Below the pieces are notes generated by a model. It had not been told where the DNA came from and searched no databases. It saw nothing but the letters and a program-made list of their open reading frames with translations. Both the position numbers and the translations under genes were made by a program. DNA of 64,000 bases from Gordionus sp. m RMFG-2023 (Eukaryota > Nematomorpha > Gordioida > Chordodea > Parachordodidae), in assembly GCF_954871325.1 (NCBI RefSeq), contig NC_088777.1, positions 11,385,366 to 11,449,365 of the forward strand, written 5' to 3'. This document shows positions 13,801 to 25,286 of the stretch, piece after piece. Position 1 is the stretch's first letter. Each line of letters opens with the position of its first letter.

Positions 13801-16800
13801 TATAGTTTTAAAAAATCTCCCATCCATAAAATATATTTATATTATTAAATTTTGATATGGTAATTTTTTTAGATTTGTAATAAAACATAAAGAAAAGCAA
13901 AAAAATAAATAAATAAAGCAAGAAAGAAAGAAAGAGGATAGAAGCATAGTTAAGATATTCTGCCTATTTTAAAAAATATATCTTAAAATTTAGGCAATGA
14001 CGTAAAAAGTAAAATCTATTGATCATCCATTATTATTGATATATTATAGTATTGTGATAATATTGATATTACAGATTAATGCCCATTCCTATGGCATCGG
14101 TTGCAACCATTATTTTACAGGGATCGTCTGGATCGTTGAAACGTTTGGCTTGTTCAAGTTTGGTCCCTATATTTTTATTTTTAAACAAATATTTCATATA
14201 TTTTTTTATAAAGAGAAAATCAAAGAAGGAAGTTAAGAAAAAGGATATAAATTGTAAAAAAAATATAAACATATAATTAAATATATATACCTGGAGGGAG
14301 GCCACCGTATATAACAGCGCAGGACTTTCCTCTGGCCTCTATTTTCTGGCTTATCATGTAAATGTCGTTTTTGCTAAAGCAAACTATGCAATCACCATCC
14401 TTTACGTTGTCGAAAGATCCTAGGTATTTTAAATTTATATTCAACAAGTTTCATATAGTATAAAGAGTATATAGAAATTTAACTTTATTTTTTTTAAAAG
14501 GTTCCTTTCATTTTTGCTTCAAGTATTTAATCTTTGCATCAACCTTCCTTTTTCGATCTAATTCTTCTTTCTTTTTTTTTCTTTCTTTCTAAATATAGTT
14601 TTAAAATTTCGAAATGAAAATGACCTAAAGGTTTGTCCAATATCGTGAGAGGTGTCAATCTCTTGTATTTTCTGATCTCTACGTTTTCCCCGATAGGGTT
14701 CAATATATCCTTGACTATTTGTATTGCCGAGCTTTCCCCGCACAAATGTATTTCGTCGGCTACTAGACCTGTTTTAATTATTAATTTTAATTTTTTTTAT
14801 AGAAATTTCTCTTTCTCTTTTTCATTTATATTTTATTCTTGAAAAACAAAGTTTAATTAAATTTAAAAGGCAATAATTATATTAATATATATACACATTG
14901 AGTTTTAATAAACAATAGTTTAACTTCTAATAAAACATATATCAGCGCGTTATATACTTTTACTAAATTTATTTGCGAAATATTAGTTCATTAGAATCAT
15001 TTCAACGTCCTGAAGCCTTGCCTAACCCAAAGCTGAGTTTGGGTTTAAAAATCTTAAAAATAAAAATAAAAATAAAAAGGAAGGGGTGGGGCATATACAA
15101 ATAATTATAATACCTGGGAGTTAGAAAAAGCAAATAGTAGATTTTACTAAAGTTTGTGTTTAATTTATATTTTTCAACTAAAAATTTCAAAATATAATAA
15201 AAATTCGGGCTGGGCTTGGACTAAAAATTATTAATTCCTGCCTAGTTTGAGCTTAAGAAAGAAAGAAATTAATATTATAACCCTTGTGTAGTTATTTTCG
15301 TTCAATGGGATTGGCAAATACACCGCATAGACGACGTAAAATCAAAAGCCTTTTGAAAAATTAGTCGTCATAAAGAAAAATATTTTTTATGTATTGATTA
15401 AAATTGCTTTTATTTTATTATGTATTTTTTGATCATAATTCATGTTTTAAATATGTGATTATCGTAATAAACATAGGATATCTTGACAATTTAAGAGGTT
15501 GAGGTTCAGGAATAATAGCCCTTATTATCTTAGCCTTCCTAATAAAACTTCCTGTTTATATTTTTCATCTTTGGCTACCTAAGGCCCATGTGGAAGTGTC
15601 GACATCAGGATCCATACTACTAGGGTCCCTATTAAAATTAGGAGTATTTAGTTTTTTATATTTTTAGCCCCCTTTCCAAATTTTAAGGAGGGGCTGAGCC
15701 CCCACGTTAAACAATATTATTTTTCAAATGTTAAATTTGAATCTCCTTATTATTAATATAAAAATTCAAAAATCTTTTTCATATTTTTTTCTATAGCTAG
15801 ATAAAAGATGGAAAATCAAAAGTTTTATTTTTAATATTTTTATAAGTCGTCGCCTTTTCTGTTTTATTTAAAAGAGAGATTTGCCACTAACAAGTAGTGG
15901 TGATAAATAGCCCTATTGTTAACATGTTTTAAGCCAACTCTAAAAAGGCTAAACCGAATTTTTAAGCGAAAACTATCATCTTAGCCTCGACCGAGGTTCA
16001 AAAAAGATTGCTGAGTTTATAATAAAAGTGTACTTTTGCTTCAAGGCTTAACGAATTTTTTCGATTGTTATGATTTAGCCGATTTAACAACACTACAGGC
16101 AAGAAATAGTCTAATTTAACAAAATCTTTTATAGTGTTTATATAGGAATTTAAAATTTAATCGGTAGGTTGTTAGTTGTAAGGATAAATCAATTTACTTT
16201 GAAATAATATTTTGGGATATTTTTTTTATCGAGTTCTTGGATGTTCTTTTGCCAATAAATCTTTTTTTTTATTGACTGACTGATATTTAGAAAAAATTTA
16301 TTAGGAACATGTTGACAATAATAAAATATTATGTAGGCAGCGTCTACAGAAAAGAAAATTTATTCGAGGCAAACCTCATCCAAAATCTACCCTTAAATCT
16401 CTAAAAAAAATCGCGATCTTCAGCCAAGATATATCCATATCTACTCATTAAGCTCTATCAACACCATGATATTAATTTTAAAAAATCTAATATTTAGCCA
16501 CCATTTTTAACCAAACAGTTCTTATTAAGCTCTTCCAGGCTTCATGATTATTTAAATAGCAAATAATCATTAGTTAAGATAATCATTAGTTAGTGCTAAT
16601 CGATTAGTTGTTACTAAAACAAACCGTAAATCTAAATATTAGCCATGAACGAGTCTGAATGAATGCAAAATAAATATTTATTAATAAATTAAAAAATTTT
16701 TTATCAGTTAATATTGGTTTAGAAATTTGAAGATCAAATTTTTTTTATGAATCCATGGTTATATACAGCTTTCGTAGAATCTTTTTGTAAATTTTAATTT

Positions 16801-19800
16801 AAGTAATCTCGGACATTTATTTTATATAGTTTTTTATAATTTAATATAGTTTTTACATATGTTTTAAATAATTCACCTGTTTTTATCATTAACAAATAGT
16901 AATTATTTTTACCTTACCCTATCTCCTTTGGATTCAAAAAAATTGTAGGCAAATCGCTCCTACTCCTATCAACCCCCCCCTCTCGTGTAGATGTTGTATG
17001 TAAGTAAATATTTATAGATGTTGCTCGATTCAGAAATTCCACTTTTATTTAAAAATATGCCATTAAAAAAAATCCAAAATTAAATGATGAGCTTCGAGAA
17101 TATATCGACGAAGATTCGTCCTAATGAGAAATCTAAAAAAATTCCTTTAATGTGTCGTTACTTTATTCTACTGCCGAGTGTGAAATAGCTTCCATTTTAT
17201 GATTTTGATCATGGCAATAAACAAATAGTTTAAGAGTAAATTATTTGTTAAAATTTAATGTTTATAAATATTAATGAACCTTCGATGTTGGAATGGATTC
17301 CAGATCCATGTGTCAAAAAAAATAGAAAAAAGGAATCACCATGGAAGAATGAGATCCTTTTAAAGAAAAATACAGCCAAAAGAAAACGAAGAAATGAAAG
17401 ATTTATTGGAAAATATTTTAATTCATATTTATTTTAATTTATATAGATATCGGTGTATTAAATTTGTTATATTATTCCTAAAATATAATATAAATATTTT
17501 ATTCATATTCGTAATTTAAGAAATTGATTATATATATCAATTAATTTGATAAATGCGTATTCTCCCCTCCCCGACAAGTTTTTAAGCTATACACCACTGA
17601 TTATAAAGCTAGACATTTTTTAAATTTCACCTAATAAGGCCCTAGACCAGGCCCATCCTCTAACCGGGTCTTTTATCATCTGTATCTCATCGATTATTGC
17701 TACTTCGTAATGATTTCCTTTGGTCGACTCACTCAATAAACCTTTTTCGTTGGTTTTAATAAGATTATCTTTTATATAATCATCATCTTGGGAAATACTA
17801 GTTTCTGGAGATAATTTGGTCATTTCTACGGTGCAGGATACATGATTACTAGGAATTCCATCAGATCTGGCTAGCTTCCTCTCCTCCCCTGTAACTAAAT
17901 CACAGTTTGTATTCTATTTTAAAAAATTTGGGTGACATTTATAATATATTTTGCTATTATTTTAAATATAATGTATTACTTAATTGGTTACAAATCTCGC
18001 CTAAACTCCATTAGGCTTAACCTACAAATCGGCTCTAACTAATTGGTCAAAAATTAGGAATAGGCTAAGGAACTTGGCTAATCGTTCATCAGCCTTACAT
18101 GAGATGATTTGATCTTTAATTATTATTTATTTTTATTTATTAAAATTATTTATATATAACTATTCTTAATAAAGTCGGTTAAGTTGTTTTGGAGTCGGCT
18201 AAAAGCAGCCGATCATGCAGTTGCAGAATATTGCCTTGTAAAGTAATCAATTTCAAATTTTACGAGTAAGGAGTATCATTTTAAATTTGTAAAATAAGTT
18301 TAAAGCTATACTTTTATAAGCTTAAAATAATACACAGGGTAAAATACAAGATACTAAATTAATATATATAAATAAAAATTGGGCACCTATTAAATTTCAT
18401 AATTTAATTATACAATGATGTAATCAAAAAATCAATAGACTTTAATTGCATTCAATTGAACCACTTAAGATAATTAACATTTATTTTAATGCACTTGTAT
18501 GACTTTGATTTTTTTAAAATGATATAATAATATGATGAAGCTTCCATAGAAATTAGATGAGCATTACCACCCTTGCAATATTTCTTAAAAAATTATCAAA
18601 TAATAATTATTACTAATTAAATTATATTCATTTTTTTTAAAAAAATATCAATTTCTAATACATTAAAAAACTATATTAATTACTCTAAAAAATATTTTTA
18701 ACTGACATTAAAAAAATTACTGGTAAACAAAGTTAACATATTTTTTTTAAAAAATCAAAGAAAAAATCATGCAAAAATGATAAAATTTTGGTATATTTTA
18801 GATATTATACCTAGTCCTAGTTCGATTAAGTGTCCAAGTTACAAAACATAACTAAAATTAGTAACTAATTTTTGTGAACAAGATATTTGAATCATGTTAT
18901 TCATTATATTTTAAAAGAATGCATATGAGTTAGGTGAATTTCGTTTCAAATAAAGCTATGCCGATATTAAATATCGGATCGGGCCGATACCTGTAAAAAC
19001 CGATCCGATTTTTTTTACTTTTCTTTTTTTTGTTATTTTATTTTATTTTACGTTATGTTATGTATATTTATTTTACATTATTATAATATTTTGAAAATAT
19101 TTTTTTAAATTTTATTTCGTTTTTAAAATAGATTTATAGTATCTTAAAAGTTTTTTTTAAAAAAATAGAAAGGAATACCCAAAGTTTTATTTATTTTTAA
19201 TCTTTTTAAATAACGTCAATTTTTTTATTTTTAAATAAAAAAAATTTTTTAAACATGGCCTCTGAATTATGGAAATATTTTACAAAAGATAATTTTGCAA
19301 AATGCGTTATCTGCGGAATCATCTGAGTCTGCCTTCAGTATGGCAGGAGATATAGATAGTCCATATCGTAGAAGCTTATTCCCAGAAAATCTAGAGGCTC
19401 TCATATTTATTAAAAAAATCTAATATATTATAATTTTTTATATTAAATATTACAATTTTATAATTCATACCAACATAAAATAGATATATTATTAAATATA
19501 TATTTTTTTATTATAGTCTTAATTGTAGAAATAAAAAAATTAAATTCATAATTCGATTTTTTGCATAAAAAATATTGATTTCTTAATTACATTTGGTTCA
19601 AACGGGGGGTGATTAAAAATCAGTATAAATATCGGATCGGTTTTGAAGCAATATCGGAAAATATCGGATCGAATCGGTGAAAAATATGTGGATCGGCACA
19701 GTCCTAGTTTCAAATGCTTAGACATACAAATAAATTAATTCGCTAGATTTTTGTAAATACATTTAGTCGAGTTAGAACCAGGTATTACATTTAAAATAAA

Positions 19801-21547
19801 TAAATAAATATATGGTAAACAAATATAAAATTGATTATTTTTAAAAAAATAAATCGTTAGCTGAGTATTATATCGTTTTATAACCATTTTTTTGTTCAAG
19901 CAAGCTTTTCTTAAAAAATGTATTACTTGTGTTTTAGATAGAATATTGCAATGTAATCCTACAAATAAATCATTAAAAATTATATTTTTTTGTGTGGATA
20001 TATAGGGATATGGGACTGAAGAATTCATCTATAAAATTTTGTAAAAAAAGTAGATACACTATAACACTCAGGCAACAAAATAAAAAGAAAGGAAATTTTA
20101 TCAACTAAAAACAATAATTAATTTATATTTTAAAATATCTTGTACTTAAAAATTTATTTAAAATGTCCTTTGGCTCCTATTGAAAAATGAAGACTAACTT
20201 GAAAAAAATAAAATTGAAATTCTTAATTTTTCTATAGATGAATATATAAAAAAATAAGACAATCTAATTGGATAGCGAATCCAAACATTTATCCTAATTC
20301 CCCTTATACCCCTCCCTCTCAAAAAAAATTGGCAATTTTAATTTAGATAAAACTTATTCACAAATTCTAATTCTAGAATAGTAAACTTGATACATTAATG
20401 ATATAACACTATTATGTTAATAAATAATTTTATAGATAAAAAAAATATATATCATAAAATAATATAAAAGTCTACATTTTCATTGGTTTTATTGTAGACT
20501 TCATTTGCAAGCATTTTCAAGGGGCCACAATATATTCCTGATTTTGCATTTATAAATCTTTGAAGTGCCTGATAAGTTTTGCCACTATTAGTTGGACCAG
20601 CATGATATATGATTTTTCTGGTATGTGCTCTTGCCTCTGAATACCTAAATATATATTAATAGATTCTATATGCAATTAGAGTAAATTACAACGTTAACAT
20701 AAAATTAAAGTGTTGACCTGATTCGATGGAAAACATTTCCATATTTTTCAATTTATTGATAATAAAATTATTTGACTTGCAAAAAATTGTTAAAATGACA
20801 TATTTATATATTCTTATCAATTTTTTTTTCAAATGAAATGTTTTGAATTTAATTTGCACAATACTTTATATAAATAAATAATATTTTTATCTAATAAAAT
20901 TAAAATATCAACCAGGGTTTTATGTTTTTAATTATTGAATCTAATAACAAAAAGATTTACTAAATCAAATAAATAAATTGAATGTTTATAAATTACCAAT
21001 TTAATGGATCTGTAAGATCACTTATTTTCTTGAGATCATCCATGCATTCTATATGAGGAAACATTTGTTTAGCATGTTTAAGAAAATATGGAAATATATC
21101 AGAAACATGACCAGCATTTGTCAGTATATCACTCATCACAATATGGAATTCTACTGGTAGGGCATCAGATTCCAAACAAAATCTCCTAAAACTAAGGAAT
21201 CCTTGTGAAAATAAACGTTGATCCAATCCTTGTTCTTCTGCTAAACTTTTAATTTCTGATAGTCTATAAAAGGCATTTAAAGCTTTGATTAACTCTTCCT
21301 TTTTAATATTATTTTGTGTTATTTCAAAGCCTATATTAATATCATCAGGATTTTTTTTTGCTTCAATAGTTATGGGTTTAATAATTGAACTCAAATCGAT
21401 TGGTCTTTTAGAGTAGTTTTTAACATTAATACAATTTAAGGATTTAAACCAAAATGCTATAATATGAGATCTATATGGAGAGTTAAGTTTTTTGCATACA
21501 TTGATCATAATATTTTTTAAAAAATTAAATGAATGTAAACAACTCAT
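4863..21547 (-). CDS. SUPV3L1: SUV3-like ATP-dependent RNA helicase, mitochondrial (12 exons)
   Basis: Exons, 5' to 3': 21547-20997, 20644-20476, 17913-17631, 14768-14625, 14419-14291, 14166-14073, 13684-13619, 12200-12017, 11099-10836, 6732-6581, 5831-5658, 5334-4863 (TAA). All introns are GT-AG, phases match, and the total is 893 aa against 786 in human. Seen: motif I GPTNSGKT (residues about 200-207), motif II DEIQ (about 315-318), [11 protein letters not shown], motif [11 protein letters not shown] (about 491-499), then [18 protein letters not shown] and the C-terminal [20 protein letters not shown] block. The family unwinds RNA with PNPase in mitochondrial RNA decay. The start at 21547 gives a basic, Ser/Asn-rich N terminus fitting a targeting peptide. 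The open frame continues upstream to 21679, but that part lies in a transposon. Two lineage insertions: about 35 residues before motif II, and a polar tail before the last block. Confidence 0.96.
5371..5570. mobile_element. GGCC-rich MITE in the last SUV3 intron
   Basis: ATATCAGAGACCTGCAG at the left pairs with CTGCAGTCTCTGATAT at the right, and CCCGGCC/GGCCAGGCC lies just inside. It resembles the TAGAGATCTGCA family and makes up most of the intron between 5335 and 5657. Confidence 0.65.
5975..6103. mobile_element. small palindromic MITE, relative of the 54709-54912 element
   Basis: CTAGTGATTCATTTATTAAA at the left matches, inverted, ATGAATGAATCGCCTTG at the right. The inside contains GTCAGCTG, as in the 54709-54912 copy. 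It lies in SUV3 intron 10. Confidence 0.55.
7280..7715. mobile_element. possible MITE rich in GGTTC/GAACC motifs
   Basis: GGATCCAAACCGTAACG at the left loosely matches the inverse of TAACGGTTAGGTATGAATCC at the right. Inside are repeated GGTTCAGG-type words. The target duplication is weak. It lies in SUV3 intron 9. Confidence 0.35.
7957..8401. mobile_element. hAT-like MITE, TAGTGTTG family
   Basis: The left end TAGTGTTGCTAAACG pairs with the right end CCGTTTAACTA. The target duplication is GTTGAATG/GCTGAATG (7949-7956 and 8402-8409, 7 of 8 matching). Same family as 15895-16095 and 59671-59884. It lies in SUV3 intron 9. Confidence 0.75.
8619..8985. repeat. foldback element with arms of about 130 bp
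   Basis: The left arm (about 8622-8753), with words such as TCTCTTGATTTTAAA and GAGTATTTACC, is repeated in inverse at about 8827-8980, leaving an AT-rich loop of about 75 bp. It is a long-arm MITE of unknown superfamily in SUV3 intron 9. Confidence 0.8.
9235..9613. mobile_element. GGCC-rich hAT-like MITE in SUV3 intron 9
   Basis: TAGAGACCCGCA at the left and, in inverse, TAGAGTCCTGCACG at the right. GACCCGGCCCG and GGGCCGCGGCCG lie inside the two ends. It belongs to or is close to the TAGAGATCTGCA family. Confidence 0.65.
13028..13165. mobile_element. 138-bp MITE rich in ATTCGA
   Basis: Repeated ATTCGAATAATTCG-like words form partial inverted repeats. A perfect 8-bp duplication TATAATTC flanks it (13020-13027 and 13166-13173). 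It lies in the SUV3 intron between 12200 and 13619. Confidence 0.65.
15475..15665 (+). pseudogene. nad4: nuclear mitochondrial insertion: nad4 fragment
   Basis: The plus strand, read with TGA as Trp, gives about 60 residues containing [20 protein letters not shown] and then [18 protein letters not shown]. This is the NADH dehydrogenase subunit 4 core; [10 protein letters not shown] is the hallmark. With the standard code the frame has an internal TGA and ends at TAG. It lies in SUV3 intron 3, antisense to that gene, flanked by nuclear repeats, so it is read as a numt rather than mitochondrial DNA. Confidence 0.85.
15895..16095. mobile_element. hAT-like MITE, TAGTGTTG family
   Basis: The left end TAGTGGTGATAAATAGCC pairs with the right end GCCGATTTAACAACACTA. 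The flanking CTAACAAG/CAGGCAAG is only partly alike. It lies in SUV3 intron 3, near the nad4 insertion. Confidence 0.7.
16915..17005. repeat. dispersed repeat fragment (C-run, then GTAGATG)
   Basis: TTACCCTAT, CAAATCGCTCCTACTCCT, a C-run and CTCGTGTAGATGTTG. Related copies lie at 57870-57910 and 61680-61760. The parent element was not identified. Confidence 0.6.
18951..19706 (+). mobile_element. internally deleted hAT element with BED and dimerisation remnants
   Basis: A perfect 8-bp target duplication GTTTCAAA (18943-18950, 19707-19714). Ends: TAAAGCTATGCCGAT, and in inverse TAGGACTGTGCCGATCC. ATATCGGATCG words lie inside both ends. In the centre the plus strand reads [18 protein letters not shown], a BED-finger start. 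It passes after a frame change into [18 protein letters not shown], the hAT dimerisation C terminus. The middle of the transposase is gone, so this is a deletion derivative moved by a partner element. It lies in SUV3 intron 2. Confidence 0.87.
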
Positions 21548-21622
21548 ATGCTTTTGATTATTTATATTTTTTGATTTGTTAGACACTGACCAGTTTGATA
21601 AAATAAATAATATAAGCTGATA

Positions 21623-23430
21623 CATTGGCGTACGCAGCGGGGAAAGCCAAAAAATGCAGATGCCGGATATATTTTTCAAAAATATTATTGTTTATATTAA
21701 TTTTTATTTGTTAATATTTATTCGTATCTCATATTAAATATATATTTAATTACATTTATTATCACATTCATAAGTTATTTTTCGATTTCAAGTTTTCCGG
21801 CGTAATATTTACTTATTATTTTCAAATTTTTAGTGGCGTAATATTTATCTACAATTTTCAAATTTCTAGTCAAATAATAATTATTTCTCAAACTTCTGGC
21901 CCAACAGGGAAAAAGGCAACCTTGTCCAACGAGATAGAGTCTCTGCCATCAAGCAGTAACAGCTTTTAAGGAGTTAGAAGAGCCAATTATTTGCTATTAC
22001 AGAAATATCACAATGGTCTGAAAGAAATATTTCTTAAGAAGCAAGAAAATTATTGGATTCAATGCTTAATCCAAATTTTATTTTATACAACTATTTTAAG
22101 TATTACTTTTCAAAAACATTACATTACATTGACTTGATTAAGAAGATGAGAATAGCGGAGAGCAATTTATCAGAACTCAAAGAAATTAGGGCTAATGTTG
22201 ATGAAGAATTTCATATTTTATATTTTATTGTTGAGTCAAAAGCAGAGCTATACGTGTTTAATATTTGTTTCCCTCGACTTGTAGCAGGCAAGCTCATCGT
22301 TAAAACATTAATATAGGATCAGTAGAAGAGTATATCTTAGATACAGATACATTTATAACCCAAATGAATGAATTTTTAATTCATCATGCAGCACTTACTA
22401 ATCTGCAAATATTACTTCCACAAAAGCCTTCCCAACCTTTTTCAGATGGTGATATATAAAAAAATATTTGTTAGATTATATTATGAAGATGTTAAAATAT
22501 CTTATGATGCCTTACTAGCTGAATAACTATGTTTATAAGATTAACTATGGTTGATATAGTTCCAAAAAATGCTATGGATGCTCTGCATTATTTTAAACAC
22601 ATTTTAGATTAAATTTCCAATGTATTAAAAAGGTTTATAAACTCTTCCCATAAACTAATGAGAGAACATTCTCTTTTTTAAGAAGAATAAAAGCGGCCTG
22701 CAGAAGTACCATTTGTAGGGCACGCCCGGATTTTTTTTAAAGATTTTTTACGGCCCGGCCTGGGTTTTTTTTAAAATTTTCAGGCCCGACCCGGCTTTTT
22801 AAAAAAAAATTTTTAGGCCCGGCTCGGCTTTTTTTAAAAGTATATTTGAAATCGTTATTATTAGCTATAAAAATCAAAAATAAATATAATTTATTTTAAA
22901 AAAATCCGGGCCGGGCCTATACAGCCCGGCCTGGGTGTTTTTTTAAAATAATTCAGGCCCGGCTTGGGTGTTTATTTTAAAAAAATTCAGCCCCGGCCCG
23001 GGTGTTTTTTAAAAAAAATTTCGGGCCCGGCCCGGGTATATTTAAAAAAATTTAAATACTGTCCGGCTGAAAAACATACCAAAAAGTACAACATCTGAAA
23101 GTAGAAAAAAAGGTTTGGATCTTTTGAATATTCATAGGCATTTGAAGACAAGCAGGAGATTGGATTTTATGTTGTAAATATATAACATACAAAATTCAAC
23201 TATTCCTAGACACCTTTTGTGTGAAGGCTCAAAAAATTCAAATTTCTATTTTGGCTCATTTAAGTGATTCTTTACATATAATTTTTTTATAATTCACATT
23301 AATTTAAAATTGTGTATTAAGAATAGTTATTAGTCCTAATAAATTTAAGCTTTATATTTTTAAAAAACAATAATATTTCTTAAAAAATTTTATTATCCTC
23401 CCCCAGACCAAATTCCTGCGTACGCGCCTG
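21623..23430 (+). mobile_element. hAT element with degraded transposase, next to SUV3 exon 1
   Basis: Left end CATTGGCGTACGCAGC; inverse right end CAGGCGCGTACGCAGG. Target duplication AGCTGATA/ACCTGATA (21615-21622, 23431-23438). The plus strand carries remains of a DUF4371/ZMYM-type hAT transposase: ARKLLDSM, LSELKEIRANVDEEFHILYF, SVEEY, RRIK, and after the nested insertion LDLLNIHRHLKTSRRLDFML. Several frame breaks are present and the frame is inactive. Its left 57 bp extend the open frame of SUV3 exon 1. Confidence 0.85.
22712..23083. mobile_element. GGCC-rich MITE nested in the hAT transposase
   Basis: A stretch full of GGCCCGGCCCGGG blocks separated by T/A runs interrupts the dimerisation region. 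It is flanked by AAGTACCA/AAGTACAA (22704-22711, 23084-23091). The inserted block is therefore younger than the host element. Confidence 0.75.
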
Positions 23431-23438
23431 ACCTGATA

Positions 23439-25286
23439 AATAATAAATAGCACAACAGAGTCGTCGCTAAGCCTGTGAACCGAGTACTAAAGTTTCCCCT
23501 TTTTCAAAGTTATCACCAATTTTGAAAATAGATTGGCACTTTAGTTAAAATTAACACCAAATTTTTAAATAATTAGCACCTATTTTAAAAAACATTTATA
23601 TTATGTTAAATAGTATACTTACAAAATTTTCTAGCATATTTAAAAAAAAATGTTAATTTTTTGGTAATAAATCACTTTATTATTATTATATATTCAACTA
23701 AAATAAATTGGTGGAAAATCAATTTTGAAAAAATGGTATATAATATATAAATATATTATTATTTTATTAGATATATCTACATATAAAATAAAATAGAATT
23801 TAATCAGAGCATGTTTGTTATTTAAAACCAATAAACATTTACTTGAGTATATTAAAGATTGTGATATTTTCCAATTAATTTCATATTTTAATCAGTTCCA
23901 TATTCATTCCTAAAAAAAAGGCAAAATAAGAGAACGAATTGGTAGAAATATATTTTAATTTAATATAATAAAATCTACAATAAAAACTTTTGGATTGAGG
24001 TTTTTTATTGTTATGAAAATATAGCAGCCGAATTAGATTCCAAATTTGTGTTAAATATTATTTTGCTTAGCAAATTACACTTATGCAAAATTTTTACCAC
24101 ATTAGATATTATTCACATAAGAATTTGTTACTTTTTGCAATATTATAAAAGAAAATAATATTAAAGAAAACACAAGGAAAAAATTAATTAGTTCAGGAAA
24201 AAGTGGCATGTACATATTAACAGCTTTCATCGCCTTCATTCTCATTACTGAAGATCCATTACTCAAAGGGAGTATTGTATTTCGATTATTGTATAGATCA
24301 TTATCATGATCCAGTCTTGTTGTTTATTAACTTTGCCCATAAATGTTTGGACAACTATTAGCGAATCTCGAGGTTTAGGCAATATTTTTATCTCTAAAAT
24401 AGTGAGTTAGTTATTTTTAAAAATCGCCTCAAATTGAATCGTTTCTAGATTCAGTTTAAATAATAAAAAAATTGAATGAGTGTGATTACTTTTTCTGGGC
24501 AGGTTTTCTTAAAATTTTTCAATGATATAATTATTTAAAAATTGGGTTATATTTTATTAAAGTAAAAACTTTAATTTATTATTTCGACTAAGTTTCGATT
24601 TTTTTATAGTGCCAAAAATAAACAGCGTTATAAACAAGAAAAAAAACTTGATGAGAATTAAACATTGAAATTGGAGTTCTGAAATTCACATAATCCGATG
24701 TTATAATTACATCAACTGATTATGTTCTAGTTTGAAAGAAAAATAAATTTGAATAAAAATTGCTATTCATATGGAGTTATTAATTCAAACATAGGTACAG
24801 GTAAGTTGTATAAGCATTGTATAATTTCAACAAAAAAAAACCTAAAATAGATCTATACGTTCTTATTGACCTAATCAATTTCTGCTAGGGGATACACTTT
24901 ATAGGAGGATGGAATTTGTTTACAACGCCGCAAAAGAAAGATGTAACATATTTTTAAAATAAAATTTCCAGGATAAAAAAAAATACTTAAACAAAATTTT
25001 CAGTTCTTGAATATTCGTTATAATGGAGGTCTAAGTTCATTTGTAATTCTTTTATAAAAGTCGTATAATCAAGTTTCAACTATGAAATATATGCTATCTT
25101 TTAAAACATTTTATTTTTTAAAAAAATATTTATTATATTCAATAAACTAACCGTAAAAATTAAATTATAAATATTTTAAAATCTTTAAATTATATTTATT
25201 TATAACATTTAATCAAATTAATAAACAATTGATGGGGTCGGTAGAGGATCTAAACATAATTTGGCATATAAACCTGCTCATCAGAA
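23439..25286. other. intergenic region between the Kelch and SUV3 genes, nothing recognised
   Basis: AT-rich. No gene, RNA or clear repeat was seen. It holds the presumed 3' flank of the Kelch gene and the upstream flank of SUV3, now separated from SUV3 by the hAT insertion. Confidence 0.5.

Noticed and set aside
15475-15665. Contamination or a true mitochondrial contig
   Set aside because: The fragment is short, bounded by nuclear repeats and lies in an intron of a nuclear gene.
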